From NCBI GenBank assembly GCA_036898135.1, contig CM072511.1:162122814-162186813 (forward strand): a stretch of DNA of 64,000 nucleotides, given 5' to 3'. Shown here one piece after another: positions 33,484 through 44,718 of this stretch. The position numbers were made by a program, and so were the translations under genes. The first letter of the stretch is position 1. Each line of letters begins with the position of its first letter. The notes under the pieces are model-generated. The model was not told the origin of the DNA and did not search any database. It saw nothing but the letters and a program-made list of their open reading frames with translations. Source of the stretch: Oncomelania hupensis. Its lineage: Eukaryota; Mollusca; Gastropoda; Littorinimorpha; Pomatiopsidae.

Positions 33484-34204
33484 ATTACCGATAAGAGATA
33501 ACATGTGAGCCTTCGTGTCCTAATTATTTTAAACCAACCCTTTAATCGGAAGGATAAATCATAAAAGTAGATGTTTGTTTGTTTGTTTGTTTATTTCATT
33601 TAACGTCTATTCACCGAAGTGATTTTAGACAAATAAAAGTAGATCATGAATTGTACATGTTGTACTATCGTCATTGTGGAAAAACAAAAAGCTCACAAAA
33701 TTAAAGCAAACAAAGACATGGACAAAACCTAAACAATGTGGTGGATTTAAAAAAAAAAGATGGTTTGTCTTGCAAAGCCATGCAACAGCTTAGGAATAAA
33801 TCTCTTCTTTACTTCTCATTTGAAAGTGCAGTCCAGTCAAAACGTTGGTTTCCCAGTTCTCCATTGATTCGGATTCATCTCAGTACAAAAGGTATAATTA
33901 TAATGTGTTCAACTTATAACACCCTTATTTAGTAGTCATAAACGCATTTCATCATGTATAGCGAAAGTGAAGCCTAATTTGCTTTGTAAGTTTCTAAGCT
34001 AGGTACTCTTTTTCTGCCAAACAGTTAAATCTCTCCTTCAGTTTTTCACTCTCCTTCATAATCACTGTTACTGTTGATGCGGAAATTCCAAATTGTTCAG
34101 CATTTTTTTTTTTCTCATCTTTTCATCTTCAAGTGCGTGAATTAGATCTATTTTAGGCTTCAGGGTAAGCGTGACGTGACGATGTTGCGTCATTATGAAC
34201 GTCA
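33117..34204. other. Intergenic, simple repeats only
   Basis: A TG/GA microsatellite lies at 33380-33480. The remainder is AT-rich with no recognised gene. Confidence 0.4.
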
Positions 34205-34438
34205 GTAACTCTCATGAAACTTTAATACAGTAATCTCCCTTTAAACTTTATTATAAGCGGCAGCAAAACTCGCCATGGGGCCTTAGAAAACACTTTATTA
34301 TAAGCGGACTTTACTATATTTTTTTATTATATCCGATTTTTAAAAACAGAGACAAAGAAGAGTTTTGGTCGGGACCAAGACTGGACTTTATTAAAACCGA
34401 ATATTTACTTTATCCGGCCTTTATTATATCCGGAGTTC
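34205..34438 (-). mobile_element. pogo/Tigger-like right end
   Basis: Ends ...TATCCGGAGTTCACTG followed by TA, the inverse of the end at 27977. The interior has TTTATTATAAGCGG and ATTAAAACCGAATATT blocks like the left end. Confidence 0.6.
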
Positions 34439-34440
34439 AC

Positions 34441-35049
34441 TGTATTTTTATGTCCTTCTTTTGAGGGGCTACATGAAAATGACAGCTCTGGTGGAGCAAT
34501 GTTCCCAACGGTCGTCGTGGCCGAGAGACGGGAGTTAAAGTCTCCGCTCGGCTACAAGTGGTGCCAACGACCGGGAACAGGGAAACCATGGGGACATGGT
34601 TCCATTTGAGCTGGGGGATCTGTAGCGGAAAGGGAGGCGACTGGTTGAGGTTTGGGAGAAAAATTGTCTACCTTGAGTTTTCTTGGTTAGACTGGCCTTG
34701 GGTGGCTACTGCTTTGCAGAATCCTTTTGGTATGCCATTGGGTTAGCAGTACAAGGCGACACGACATTTGTTCTCCCCGGCTGACCATTCGCCTGCTGCG
34801 TCTGGTGCCGAGCGGGACCACATTGTCGGCAGGCATTTTATGCAGGTCGGTGGCAGCGGCCTTGCAGTTAGAATGCGTGGCACTAGTAGCCGGCAACCCG
34901 GTACTCCCAACCACGCTCCACCGCCTTGCAAGGCAAATATTTTTATGTCCTTCTTTTGAGGGACTACATGAAAATGACAGCTTGGGTGGAGCAATGTTCC
35001 CAACGGTTGGTGGACGAGAGACGGGAGTTAAAGTCTCCGCTCGGCTACA
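34441..35049. repeat. Pair of 110-bp direct repeats flanking 380 bp
   Basis: 34441-34557 and 34937-35049 share TTTTTATGTCCTTCTTTTGA, then CTACATGAAAATGACAGC, GGTGGAGCAATGTTCCCAAC and GACGGGAGTTAAAGTCTCCG. The right part also carries a block seen at 27905-27965 (ACTCCCAACCACGCTCCA). The class is unknown; it is too degraded for an LTR call. Confidence 0.6.
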
Positions 35050-35306
35050 ATATAATAACAATGCGGATTTTAAGGTAAACCCGTGTTGGCCAAAAGTAAA
35101 CAAAGCGTTCGAATTTATATAGGCTTTTTAAAACAAATACACCAGCCAATGATTTGTAAAATGGCTAACATGGATAGTTTCAGATAAGGTCAAAGATCGA
35201 TCGAGTGAAAACAAGGTTGTGGCTCTTACCTGACAGTGCAAGTGTCGATGTTTGCACTCTTAGCTGTGTGAATATTTCACAAGGTCTGTCTCCTGGTCTT
35301 TTCAGC

Positions 35307-35503
35307 GCCAGAGTAGTCAATCCACCTGTATAAAATAGCATTCTTTGACCAATGCTAGAGTGGTCAACCAACTAATATAATAACATTCATTGACCGATGC
35401 CAGAGTGGTCATTCCACCTAAAAAGTGATAATTAACATTCATTGTCCAATGTTAGAGTGGACACCCCACCTGTATATCATAAGTAACAATCATTTTATCG
35501 ATG
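35307..35503. repeat. Minisatellite, about 50-bp unit, four copies
   Basis: Units start with (C)AGAGTGGTCA and end with ATTCATTGACC(G)ATG. Divergence between units is moderate. Confidence 0.8.
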
Positions 35504-35909
35504 CGTAAGTACCTGTAGGCATATGTGATGAAATGCTAAACCGCTATTCGACAATCCCTGGCTCTCTTCAATGTCGATTACTGGCCAATGCACATAAGCA
35601 GTCCTGCTATACCACTTACCAGTTCCAAAAACTAATATCTGGGCGATTGCCTACAAATTCAGATCACCTATATATAACGCTGAGCGCGCTGAAATGTTAA
35701 TTTACCACTTCAGAATGGTCTCTTGCTGTCATCGGTACCAATGACTAGCCCAACACGGTTGTTTTAAATGGATATGGCGCTACCAATACAAAATAAAATG
35801 ACACTGCGGCGCATACTAGACAAACCTTTCAGTGACCTACAATTCATCAACTGTGACCAAACTACTTTAAAATCCCCATAAAGTGACGCACGCTCTGACA
35901 TGATTAACG

Positions 35910-36912
35910 TCATCTAAAGCCTGTATGACAAGGCCACCAGTGCAGTCCTCCACATCAGTGCCATCGGGAACTGGTTCAGAACAACATCGGTGTGCGTCAA
36001 TTATGCCTATTCTCTCCAACACTCTTCAACATCTTCCTGGAGCGCATCATCTCAGGTGCACTTGCAAACCTCGAAGGCACCGTCAGCACAGGATGTAGAG
36101 CAATCTCCGATCTCCTTTTTGATGGACTGGCTGGAGAGGAACAAGAACTTGAACAGCTGGTACAGAGGCTTGACACCACCTCCAGAGCCTTTGGAATGGA
36201 AATAAGTGCAGAGAAGACCAAAATGATGACCAACAACGCCAATAGCATCAACATAGACATCAAAGTTCAAGGCCAATCCCTCAACACAGTGCATTGTTTC
36301 AAATATTTAAGAGCAATCGTATCAGACAATGGGTCCCGACAGGAAGTCCTCTTCAGGATAGCACAAACCACTGCTGCCCTGACAAGGTTGAAGCCCATTT
36401 GGAAAGACAAGACCATCGATCTACACTCCAAGTCAAGGTTGCTGCGCTCCCTCATTATCTCCATCTTCCTATACGCTTGCGAAACATGGACCCTCACAGC
36501 AGATCTACAACGAAGAATACAAAGCATGGAGATGAGGTGCTACACAAGACTTCTGGGCATTTCTCATACCCAGCACATCACCAAAGACGAAGTCCGACAG
36601 ACCATCACACAAGCCATTGGACAACTCGATGACATGCTCACAGTGGTGTGAAGAAAAGGATATACCGATGGTATGGCGACGTCATCAGAGCATCAGACCT
36701 TGCAAAGACCATCCTGCAAAGGACGGTGCAAGGCGGCAGAAGAAGGGAGACAGAAAAAAGAGGTGGGAGGACAACATTCGAAAATGGTCTGGCTTGATAC
36801 TGAGCGAAGCCATGAGGGTTGCTGAAGACAGACACAGATTGAGTATGCTGGTTAAACGATCATCTGTGGTGCCCCAATGATTTTCGAGTTACGGGATAGG
36901 ATAGGATAGGAA
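35910..36912 (+). mobile_element. RTE-like LINE fragment, about 1 kb
   Basis: Collinear with the intact copy from RT motif B to the tail. The frame 35992-36651 carries a deletion at the FADD motif (ISDLLFDGLAGEEQELEQ). A stop follows at 36649, and the GGATAGGATAGG tail ends near 36912. Confidence 0.9.
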
Positions 36913-37498
36913 CCAATCTTCTTTGGATGTTCCGACTATATGAATCTTTGAGAGGGTGAGGTCCTTGTTGGTGGACACTGTTGCTAAGTGCTAATTGACA
37001 AGTATTTTTCTGCGTGTGCTGCTTCTGTAAGTAGACAAAGTACTCACATAACTGTGTGTAGTAGCTGCAGGCATACCTGGGATATGTAAAACATCAGGAT
37101 CGTATTCCTCACCTCTTAGATTCCAATGCTCTTTTCTCCATTGTTGACACGGACCACTAAAATTACGTCATTTGATTTCATTATTACGTCATTTTTACAC
37201 TACCGCAATCTGGACAGGAGATCGTGGATTGAGTCTGCGTTCTAAAGCCACGTCATTTTCACGTAGTGTTCCTAAAATACGCAATGTAGAGTTTTTCCCC
37301 TTCAAAGAGGGGTCGTATCAAAAGTGTATGCTTCAGATGATCATTGTTTCCTGTTCACAAAGTACTTTGCGTAATTGATGTGATTTGACAATATGAAGAA
37401 AAAGAAACGCCTCGGAGCTTTTTCATGACTCACCTTTCAACTGGACACCTGGGGTTCACATTAAACGTGATAAAAGACAGGCGACTTTTGAAATTCCC
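36913..37498. other. Intergenic, nothing recognised
   Basis: No coding match or repeat structure was noticed apart from flanking elements. Confidence 0.35.
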
Positions 37499-37612
37499 AG
37501 CCATCTCAAGCACATTACGAGATGTTTCTTTATCAGAAGATATAAAGTCGTCCTCAACAACAAACCCAAATTTGATGTTCAGTGGTATGATCAGGAAAAG
37601 ACCCAACTAAAA
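37499..37612 (+). repeat. Exon-like duplicated segment, copy 1
   Basis: Encodes HLKHITRCFFIRRYKVVLNN then KPKFDVQWYDQEKTQLK. It is about 88 percent identical by eye to 38699-38818. Confidence 0.6.
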
Positions 37613-38512
37613 AATCACTTGAACTTCCACCCTTTCCCCTGCACTCCTAGGATCAGCAAAATCTGCCACTATCTCTCTATTAACAATGCAAACAAACTCG
37701 CTGTCTCCTTCATCCTGTCTCTTCTTGACTTCAGTAACTCTCTTCTGGCTGGCCTTCCTAAAGCTGGTCCTGATTTGGCTCGGAAGAGTCCGCTGGACCT
37801 AAAGCAATAACCTTGTATTGTATTGCCTTCCTAAAGAAAAACTCTCTAAACTCCAGCTTATCCAGAACAATGCTGCACGCTAGGTTCTCCGTCAGCTCTA
37901 GTGCTACCGCTGCACTTCGTACACTACATTGGCTGTCTGTGAAGGCTCGCATAGATTATAAAGTTGCTTCTGTTTTCATTGTCTTCATAGCGATTCATTT
38001 TCTACTTACCTGTGTAAACTTATAACATGCTATCAGCCAGCCAGTTCTCTGCGCTCTCAAGATGAGTCTTTTGAACTGTCCCAAGATATTCTCTGAGCTC
38101 CTTCGGGAAAAAGTCTTTTGCAGTATTTGCCCCCTCGCTTTGGAACTCTCTTCCCTTTTAACTTCGTCGCATACTTCCTTAAAAAAAAAACACCACCTCA
38201 AACCTTTGTCTTCTCAAAGTAAACGACCTAATCTTGTGATTCGATCTCTGGGTGGATGGAACTTAGTTGGCCTGTTAACATACGTGCAGGTGGACTGTGA
38301 CAAGAGTGTATGGGTTGTTGTGTGATGTCATTGTGCTACTGTGTGTGGGTGAGTTAGAAAGTGTTTAAGTGTGTGTATGTGTTGTATATGTGTGTAGATT
38401 TGTTTGTGGGTAGTTGTAGTTGTGTGGTACTGAATACTTAGTTTTTCTTACGGTTATTGTACAGTTTGTCTCTTTGTAGTGACATGTTTGTGATATACTT
38501 CCGTTTATTATT

Positions 38513-38555
<43 letters not shown>

Positions 38556-38697
38556 GCATGTTATTCATTTAAATGATTTTATTATAGATTTATTGATATG
38601 TATGTCATTGTGCCTTGAGTGAGAATGAATTAATGTTGCGCTTTGAGCAGACTTCATGTTTAGTATTGCGTGTTATAAAATAAATTATTATTATTAT
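37613..38697 (+). pseudogene. CR1/L2-like LINE 3' fragment
   Basis: LLDFSNSLLAGLPK, KLSKLQLIQNNAAR, LHWLSVKARIDYKVASV and FAVFAPSLWNSLP in shifting frames, the C-terminal signature of CR1/L2-group LINEs. The TG/GA microsatellite at 38513-38556 and the TTA tail at 38680-38697 mark the 3' end. It is split by a 61-bp insertion at 37764. Confidence 0.8.
37764..37824 (+). mobile_element. 61-bp insertion of repeat family X 3' end
   Basis: GCCTTCCTAAAG at 37752-37763 and 37825-37836 is a perfect 12-bp duplication. The insert GGTCCTGATTTGGCTCGGAA onward is the complement of 50455-50495, ending in an A/T-rich tail. Confidence 0.88.
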
Positions 38698-38698
38698 T

Positions 38699-38946
38699 AG
38701 CCATCTCATGCACATTGCGAGATTTGTTTTTTATGAGAGGTATAAAGTCGTCCTCAACAATAAATCCATTTTTGATGTTCAGTGGAATGCTCAGGAAAAG
38801 GGTCAATTAAAACCACTTGACCTGCCCGATAATTCACTTACTCTTTACCCTCAGAAACAAGTTGTTTGGGTAGGTCGTGGATCTCTGCCAGAAAAGGGTG
38901 CGATATTTTTCTCGTGGAAAGAGCCTGAAGTGCTGACAGTGACCTG
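38699..38946 (+). other. Exon-like ORF, unrecognised
   Basis: Encodes HLMHIARFVFYERYKVVLNN, then FDVQWNAQEKGQLKPLDLPD, LTLYPQKQVVWVGRGSLP, EKGAIFFSWKEPEVLTVT and TGA. The composition is protein-like and not low-complexity. A partial copy lies at 37499. I do not recognise the family. It may be a gene or transposon fragment. Confidence 0.4.
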
Positions 38947-39149
38947 ATTTCAAAATGAGGATTTTTTTTTTAATTGATAAACCTGTTTCAGAGCTAAATG
39001 AATTGCCTTGAGCTCAGCTGTATAAACAGAATAAAAATCAAGTATACACTTTATGCAGGTAAGCATAACAAATACACAACAACCAGAAGGCATAGTGCAA
39101 ACTTGTGACTTCACCAAATGTGTGTTTGCCTATCCACCAACTAAACTTG

Positions 39150-39240
39150 ATACAGTGGTACATTGGGTTACGAACTTAATTCGTTCCAGAACTCGGTTCG
39201 TACCCCAAAACGTTCGTAACCCGAAACAAAGAAATTAATG
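39150..39240 (+). mobile_element. GGGTTACGAAC-type terminal repeat, left
   Basis: CAGTGGTACATTGGGTTACG then AACTTAATTCGTTCCAGAAC and CGTTCGTAACCCGAAAC. This terminal motif is common in animal DNA transposons. A diverged inverse counterpart lies at 47643-47765. Confidence 0.55.
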
Positions 39241-39417
39241 AAATAGAGACAATCCGTTTTAAGGATGAAAGAATCACTCTTTTATTAACATCCGGGCGTT
39301 TAAATGACAAAACACAAAGAATACGTGTACTTCATGTATTAAATAAAGAGAAAGAAAACAACCAATTGCAGTCGAACACGCTTACAACAAAGTCCAGGGA
39401 ACCATTTTTTTCATTTG

Positions 39418-40899
39418 TGTCGCGAAACGAAACGCTCGCGAGTATTTTATTTTCCAAGTGTAAATTGTTATGTAGAGTGCCTGTGGTAGATTTAGAAATA
39501 TGACGTCAATTTTGCTACGTGTCAATCGCCATTTTTTGTATTCCTGGAAAAGAATAAAATGGACGATTTTTATCGATAATTCTTTTGTGTGAAAGACTGT
39601 GATTAATGCCAATAATAAAATTTTAGGGAAAGCAAAGAGGTTGTGAACTATTAATTTTATAAAATAGAATATTTGAAGTGATAGTTACTTTTTTGCGTTG
39701 TGAAGTTTTCATTGGTTGTTATAATGATAAAAGTATGGTAGCCTTGGTGAAATGGAATTGAGGCGAAATCGGTTAGGAAAACTGTCAATCAGTTGGGAGA
39801 GAGATCTAGACTGGACAGGGAGGATTCTACCCAAGCTCCGAGGCAACTTGTTCTGTGGGGTGCCAACGACAGTTTAGCTTGGTGCTGAATGTTGTCTGAT
39901 GTGGTTGGGCCAGGAAAATGAGTTGTTCCTCAGCGTTTGATCAGCTTTAGCTGCATTCTGGCACCGTAGGGTAAATATTTTGATTTTTCTTTATTCAAGA
40001 TAATTTCCCAAGAAGATTGATAAGTGTGATAATTTGTTCATTGAATATATGTATTTTCCAGAGGAGAAAAATAGTTTGTTCATTGAATGCATTTGTTTTT
40101 CAGAGTAGTGAGATAGTTTGTTCATTGAATGCATTTTGTTTTCCAGAGGAGTAAAATAGATTGTTCGTTTGAATGCATTTCTTTTCCAGAGAAAGATAGT
40201 TGGTTCATCTGAATGCAGTTGGTTTTCAGGGGACTGATGTGTTGATTAATCGTAACATGTTTTTTCCAAGCAGAGCCGGACCTGGAGGAGTTTAAGTTTG
40301 TATGAAAATAATTTTCATGCAAATATCTAAGACTAGTTTTGTTCGGCAGGTGTATTGTTGTCGTATTATTCGTCTTGGATTTACGTGACGATGTCATCTT
40401 CGAGACTGCACTGAATTCTTCTCTGACGTCTTGTACATGATCGGGGTGACTGTCTCTTCGATGGAATTGTACGTCAACGAGGGCTACAGAAGTCACTGGT
40501 GGGTCACGGACAGCCATTAGATCTAACGGCGACATCGACGTCAAGTTCCAGCTCTTATGAACTTTTCCACCAACTCATCTAAACCCGGATTCCTTCATTG
40601 GCCAACAACTACAACAAGGACGTTATTAAGAGATAAGTAAAAAAAAAAAAACCCATTATTTTCGGTAACCACGACGGAAAGTATCGCCAAATTATCGTTC
40701 CGATTTCGAGGAAAAAATAACGGAATATAATAAAATAATCGAACTTGGAAAAACGTGTTATGTGTTTGTGAAGTGTTGGAAAGAAATGGTGTACCTAAGG
40801 TTTTTTTATTGAAATAAAACCACGTTCTGGGGTAAGTCATGAAAGTCGAGGAAGTCCTTCATCAGTAGTGATCACCCAGTAACACCCAGTATTGTGACA
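39418..40899 (+). repeat. 5' LTR of the gypsy element
   Basis: 1482 bp, TGTCGCGAAACG...TATTGTGACA. It contains about four imperfect copies of a 45-bp unit (GTTTGTTCATTGAATGCATT) at 40060-40225. Confidence 0.95.
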
Positions 40900-40903
40900 T
40901 TCT

Positions 40904-40921
40904 TGGTTCATCGTCCGGGAT
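40904..40921 (+). promoter_or_regulatory. Primer binding site
   Basis: TGGTTCATCGTCCGGGAT starts four bases after the LTR. Its complement folds as the 3' part of a tRNA: CCCGG stem, 7-base acceptor strand, discriminator A and CCA. The tRNA identity is not assigned. Confidence 0.75.
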
Positions 40922-42019
40922 TAGAATTTTTGGGAAATTCTGGGGGTAACGAGCCATTCTTTTTTTTTAAATGTCAGAGGTGCACCATTGATCCAATACT
41001 TTACAAATTCAACACTTCAGCGATTATGAAAACTTGCTTCAAGTTGTGGTTACCTTGATGTAATTGTTGCACGTCTGCATGAGCATGATTAGAGAGCAGT
41101 ATAGGTAAAATATTGTTTTATATTGTTGCTAGTCATTGCTTACATAAAATGTGCATTATATCTGCTAATATTATGTTAGTGCATCAGTGGGTACATATTG
41201 TCTGAGAGCCCAGCTGTGCAAGTATCTTCAGGGAAATAATCTCGTTTGAAATTATTTATTCTGGCGGTTGAGCAGTGAAGACCGGTATTATCCGTAGAAG
41301 GATAAAAGATATTTTGGGTATAAGTTTTACTTTTCCAAAATTTCAAACCTTGGATTGCAGAGTTTGCAATAGCTGTTGTACGTAGGTACTAGTGTTTTGG
41401 TCGAAGGTATACTTAGGCTGAACAGTTTCTGCAACCTATGACGTTTATTATCCTGATGGAGTACGTAGGGTAAAGTATCGGTCATAGTTTGAAAGTAAGT
41501 TTTCCAGCTTAAACTTTAAGTAAGTTGGATGTTCCGAAAACATTGTGTAGTTTCAGTGTTGTTCGAAGACAGGCTAGAGGTTATGTATTGATCGGTGAGG
41601 CGGTCAACCTGAATTAGCTCTGTGTTGCTTAGTCTGGTCAAACCTTTAACCAAGAATTATTTCTAGTTGAGGGTCTGAAAGTCAGATTCGGTAGTGTCCG
41701 ATTGACAGTTTAACCAATTGCGGTCATTGGTAGTGCTGGTTAGTAAATGTGGGTCTAGTTAGACGTTTTACTTAACCAGGAGACTAAGCGTAGATGATAA
41801 TCTGGAAGGTAGTGGATTATCGTCGGTGATCGTGTTGTTAGTGTATAACCGTTCACGTAAGGATAGCTGTGACAGAATAGCCGTTTGGGGCTAGAGCGCA
41901 GGCGTATCCGTTGTAAGTACTTTAACCTTTGGAAAGGCGAGTACGTTTGAGGCCTAAATAGTCCGTGGTTTTATCTACCAGGGTTACGTGTAGTAAAACA
42001 GGATTAGTTTAGGGAAAGT

Positions 42020-43709
42020 TTGGCTAGGAGGATGCCGAGGCAGCAACCAGTTCAAATGGAGATTGAGTCTCCGCTGCTAGCCTACAAGCAGGATGGGATC
42101 ATCCTGGGTCTGACAGATAAGGATCTGGCAGAGTATGTGGAGAATAGAAGAAAAGAAGAAAAAGCGGAGAGGATTCGAAAGGAAGAGGAAGAGAAAGCAG
42201 AGGAGAAAACGGAGAGGATCCGAAAGGAAGAGGAAGAGAAAGCGGAGAGGATCCGAAAGGAAGAGGAAGAGAAAGCGGAGAGGATACGGCAGGAGCAACG
42301 GGAGGACCAGCTCCGACGGGAAGAACGAGAAGAGCGCATTATGAGGGAAGAAAGAGAGGCCAAGGCAAAATTGGAACAAATGGCAGAACGAGTTTGAGTT
42401 GAGAAAGGCGCAAGAGTGGACTGCAGATGATGGGGACCAAAATCAAAATTTTTATCCGGAGCCCAGGACAGCGAGGAGCTGTTTGAATGTAAATGTACCT
42501 TATTTGGATGATAAGGACGACGTAAAGGTCTACCTGAAACAGTTTGAGCGTATCGCTACGTTGTCAGGTTGGCACAAGGATGAGTGGGCGATAAGATTGT
42601 CTGGTCAACTACGAGGCCAAGCGCGGCAGGTCTACACTGAGATGTCTGATGAGGAGATTATGGATTACGACATGGTCAAGGCTGCGATCATGAGGCGTTT
42701 CCAACTGACCGCTGAAACATATCGAAAAAGGTTCAAAGAATTCAAGCGGGGCAGTCATGAAGGCATCAGGGAGTGTAGGAACAGGATGGGGATGTATTTG
42801 GACAGATGGGTGGATTTGTCTGAGAAAGAAGGAAAATTAGATGAGCTGAAAGATTTAATTCTCATGGACAAAATGTTGGAGATAGTGTCTCAAGAGGAGG
42901 CAAGATTCATTAGGGAGAGAAACCCTACGTGTGTGGATGAAGTGGTGGTCCACGCTCAAACGTATGAAGATGCGCAGAATGCTGGAGGTCCGATTGCAAC
43001 AAGGCGGCCCATTGGACCCAGTGCTAGAATGGATAACCGTCCCAGGGTTAACCAGCAAACGCAGAATTCGAACATGGGACAACGACGTAGTGGAGGGGTG
43101 AGTGGTCAAGCGACAGGTCCTGGCAACGCGGGTGTGTCAGGAATGAACAAGACTCAGCAAAACTTCAAGGGATGTTTTCGATGTGGAGGCCCACATTTGA
43201 TGAGGGATTGCCAAAAGGCAAATGTGAATAGAAACAGACCAAACTCAAACCTAGCGTCAGCTGTTGTGAATGCGGTCAACGTGACCCAGGAACAGAAACC
43301 ATGTAATCGATGTAGTGAAGACGGCTATGAACCGAACTGTGAGTTGAAAGTGGATGGAGTAAAAGCTCAAGGTATTCGGGATACAGGGGCCAGTAGCATA
43401 TTGGTGGATTCAAGTTTAGTTTCCCCAAGCAAGTATACGGGCGAATATCAGAACGTGACACTTGCAGATTCATCCAAGCGGAAGAAAGTGCCCATTGCTG
43501 TGGTACATTTGGAAACTCCGTTTTTCGTTGGAGAAACGCGTGTTTTGGTTTTGAAGACGCTCGTGCATCAGGTTCTGATAGGGAACAGCAGGAAGATGAC
43601 AAACGGGACTGAGGTCAAAGTTCCATTGTTCCCGTTGGTAGAGCAACCGGAGGAACAAGTTGTAGCACCGGTACAAACCAGGTTGCAAGAGAAGCAACAA
43701 GCATATTAA
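42020..43709 (+). pseudogene. gag-protease of the gypsy element, one frameshift
   Basis: Gag forms the particle; the protease cleaves it. 42020-42397 begins MARRMPRQQPVQME and is a Glu/Arg/Lys coiled coil with tandem ERIRKEEEEKA units. A one-base shift near 42380 leads to the frame 42399-43709. That frame has a capsid-like region (LPYLDDKDDVKVYLKQFERI-type, RRFQLTAETYRKRFKEFKRG). It also has a zinc knuckle CFRCGGPHLMRDC (CX2CX3HX4C, one residue shorter than the usual CX2CX4HX4C) and a retropepsin site RDTGASSILVD. The stop TAA at 43707 interrupts a frame that continues into pol. Confidence 0.88.
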
Positions 43710-44671
43710 GCCAAGCCATGGATTCCTAAACAGATTGACTTAGGGCAAGTACGTCCTGAAGATTTATCTAGGGAACAGAAGGCAGGCCCGACTTTAGGAA
43801 AGATTCGGGAAAGGGCAGAGCTAGGGCTCAAGCAAGAAACCCACTACGAGTGGAAGAAAGACATTTTGTACAGAGTTTACATGAGTGAAGGTAAACCATG
43901 TAGACAAGTGGTAGTGCCAGAACGGTACCGATCAGATGTGCTCAAATTGGCTCATGATACGCCGATGGCGGGACATCAAGGAGTACGCCGAACTCGCGAC
44001 CGGATATGGCGTGATTTCTATTGGCCGGGTATCTGTGGTGACGTCAAACGTTATTGTGCGTCATGTGACGTGTGTCAGAGGATCACAAAGAAGGAAGTCA
44101 GAGCATTCTTAGGACTAGTTGGGTTCTACAGGAAATACATCAACAACTATGCGGAAATCAGCGCTCCGTTGACTGATTTGACAAAGAAAGGTCTACCAGA
44201 AAAAGTGGCCTGGGATGAAAAATGTGAAGCAGCATTCGTTAAACTCAAAGATTGCTTGGTAAGCAAACCAGTGTTATTGCTACCTGACGTCAGCAAGCCA
44301 TTTACTCTGATGAGTGACGCATCAGATGTTGCAGTGGGAGCAGTTTTACTGCAAGATCAAGGGCAAGGGTTACAGCCAGTAGCCTATGCAAGCAAGAAGC
44401 TTAACCGTACAGAGAAAAACTACTCGACCATCGAAAAGGAGTGTTTGGGAGTGGGGTATGGGCTGTCAAGAAATTTGAACAGTACCTGTATTCAACACAT
44501 TTCACTTTGGAGACGGACCACCAACCACTCACATATTTGCAGAAAACCAAGACTGGGAATGGTCGACTAATGAGGTGGGCTCTCCAGCTGCAACAGTATT
44601 CTTTCACAGTCAAAGTTATCAAAGGGAAAGACAATGTTGGCGCAGACTATTTGAGTCGATTGCACTTGTAA
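43710..44671 (+). pseudogene. Rearranged and deleted pol: integrase zinc domain, then RT connection and RNase H
   Basis: In frame with gag after one TAA: an integrase leader, then LAHDTPMAGHQGVRRTRDRI and YCASCDVCQR (HHCC zinc-binding motif). The frame abruptly becomes TKKEVRAFLGLVGFYRKYIN (RT C-terminal region), then FTLMSDASDVAVGAVLLQ, AYASKKLNRTEKNYSTIEKE (RNase H). A one-base insertion near 44455 shifts to the frame with ETDHQPLTYLQKT and ADYLSRLHL-stop. The integrase catalytic core and the RT palm with its YADD motif are missing. Confidence 0.88.
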
Positions 44672-44702
44672 AAGAATAGCTTAAACATGGATGTTTCAGC
44701 TC

Positions 44703-44713
44703 AAGAGGAGGGG
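44703..44713 (+). promoter_or_regulatory. Polypurine tract
   Basis: AAGAGGAGGGG just upstream of the 3' LTR, the expected plus-strand primer position. Confidence 0.7.
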
Positions 44714-44718
44714 CGTAA

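Noticed and set aside
42077..42379. Antisense frames opposite the gag coiled coil
   Set aside because: They are Phe/Leu/Ser-rich shadows of the Glu/Lys/Arg repeat on the coding strand.
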